A stretch of DNA of 5,318 nucleotides. It comes from Opitutia bacterium. Lineage in GTDB: Bacteria; Verrucomicrobiota; Verrucomicrobiia; Opitutales; UBA953. Shown here one piece after another: positions 5,197 to 5,318 of this stretch. The notes under the pieces were generated by a model, which saw only the letters and a program-made list of their open reading frames with translations, had not been told where the DNA came from and ran no database searches. How positions within the stretch are numbered: position 1 is the first letter of the stretch; each line of letters opens with the position of its first letter. A program made the translations under genes and the position numbers. The stretch is from positions 747 through 6,064 of the forward strand of contig DNHH01000052.1 of assembly GCA_003485955.1 (NCBI GenBank), in the 5' to 3' direction.

Positions 5197-5318
5197 TTCA
5201 AAAAATATTTGTCTAGGACGGACTTGAAGCTCTCGGGCGGACGCACAGGCTTGAATTCGCGATTCACAAAAGCATGTTCAGTGAAGCCTTCCATGACGAG
5301 GGAGTCGCCAGCATGGAC
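5193..5318 (-). CDS. Acyl-CoA thioesterase of the hotdog (YbgC/4HBT-like) family, C-terminal part
   Basis: Only the last 41 residues are in the window; the gene enters from the right edge. The frame is open from the edge to a TGA at 5195-5193. The visible piece reads VHAGDSLVMEGFTEHAFVNREFKPVRPPESF and then a charged end, DKYFLK. The pattern of a beta strand (LVMEGFTEHAFVN) followed by KPVRPPESF matches the end of hotdog-fold acyl-CoA thioester hydrolases, in which the final strand is followed by a D-G/K-P-V-R-x-P turn. The catalytic Asp and the central helix would lie outside the window, so activity cannot be checked. The TGA overlaps the ATG of the MBL gene, suggesting translational coupling. 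Identification is from motif resemblance only. Confidence 0.65.
   Translation of the reverse strand, partial: VHAGDSLVMEGFTEHAFVNREFKPVRPPESFKSVLDKYFLK

Overview
The window looks like chromosomal DNA from a free-living bacterium with ordinary housekeeping genes. It carries a core type II fatty-acid synthesis cluster (fabG-acpP-fabF), the end of a sulfite-reductase-type flavoprotein gene, and a convergent hydrolase operon. GC content is moderate. None of the six visible start codons has a clear Shine-Dalgarno sequence. Together with the protein style (CysJ ending RYQRDVY, a YcbL-like MBL hydrolase, an uncharacterised Trp-rich protein), this vaguely suggests a Verrucomicrobiota/Opitutae-type genome. 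That assignment is an impression, not something the sequence proves.

Layout, left to right. Positions 1-718 (+) hold the C-terminal FAD/NADPH half of a CysJ-like reductase. Positions 719-863 are intergenic and carry inverted-repeat element A, built from a degenerate 7-base unit. Positions 864-3165 (+) are fabG, acpP and fabF with gaps of only 30 and 28 nt, so very probably one transcript. Positions 3166-3306 are a second intergenic gap with element B of the same heptad family. Positions 3307-4005 (+) encode a second FabG-like short-chain dehydrogenase. It converges on a minus-strand operon that reads, in transcription order, a hotdog thioesterase (C-terminus only, 5318-5193), a glyoxalase-II/YcbL-type metallo-beta-lactamase-fold hydrolase (5196-4537) and an uncharacterised 173-residue protein (about 4534-4013).

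How the genes fit together: AcpP carries the growing acyl chain, FabF elongates it by condensation with malonyl-ACP, and FabG reduces the 3-oxoacyl-ACP product with NADPH. The second SDR may perform a similar reduction on another substrate. The thioesterase and MBL hydrolase are both predicted thioester hydrolases, so the region has a loose acyl/thioester theme, but no shared pathway can be proved from sequence.

The most unusual feature is the pair of heptad-repeat inverted repeats. Each begins 2-5 nt after a stop codon, and together they bracket the fab cluster. Where their right arms align they differ by exactly one 7-base unit. They look like a dispersed intergenic element, possibly serving as a transcription terminator or a translation-stop insulator. 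I see no sign of a phage, transposase, CRISPR array or new defence system.
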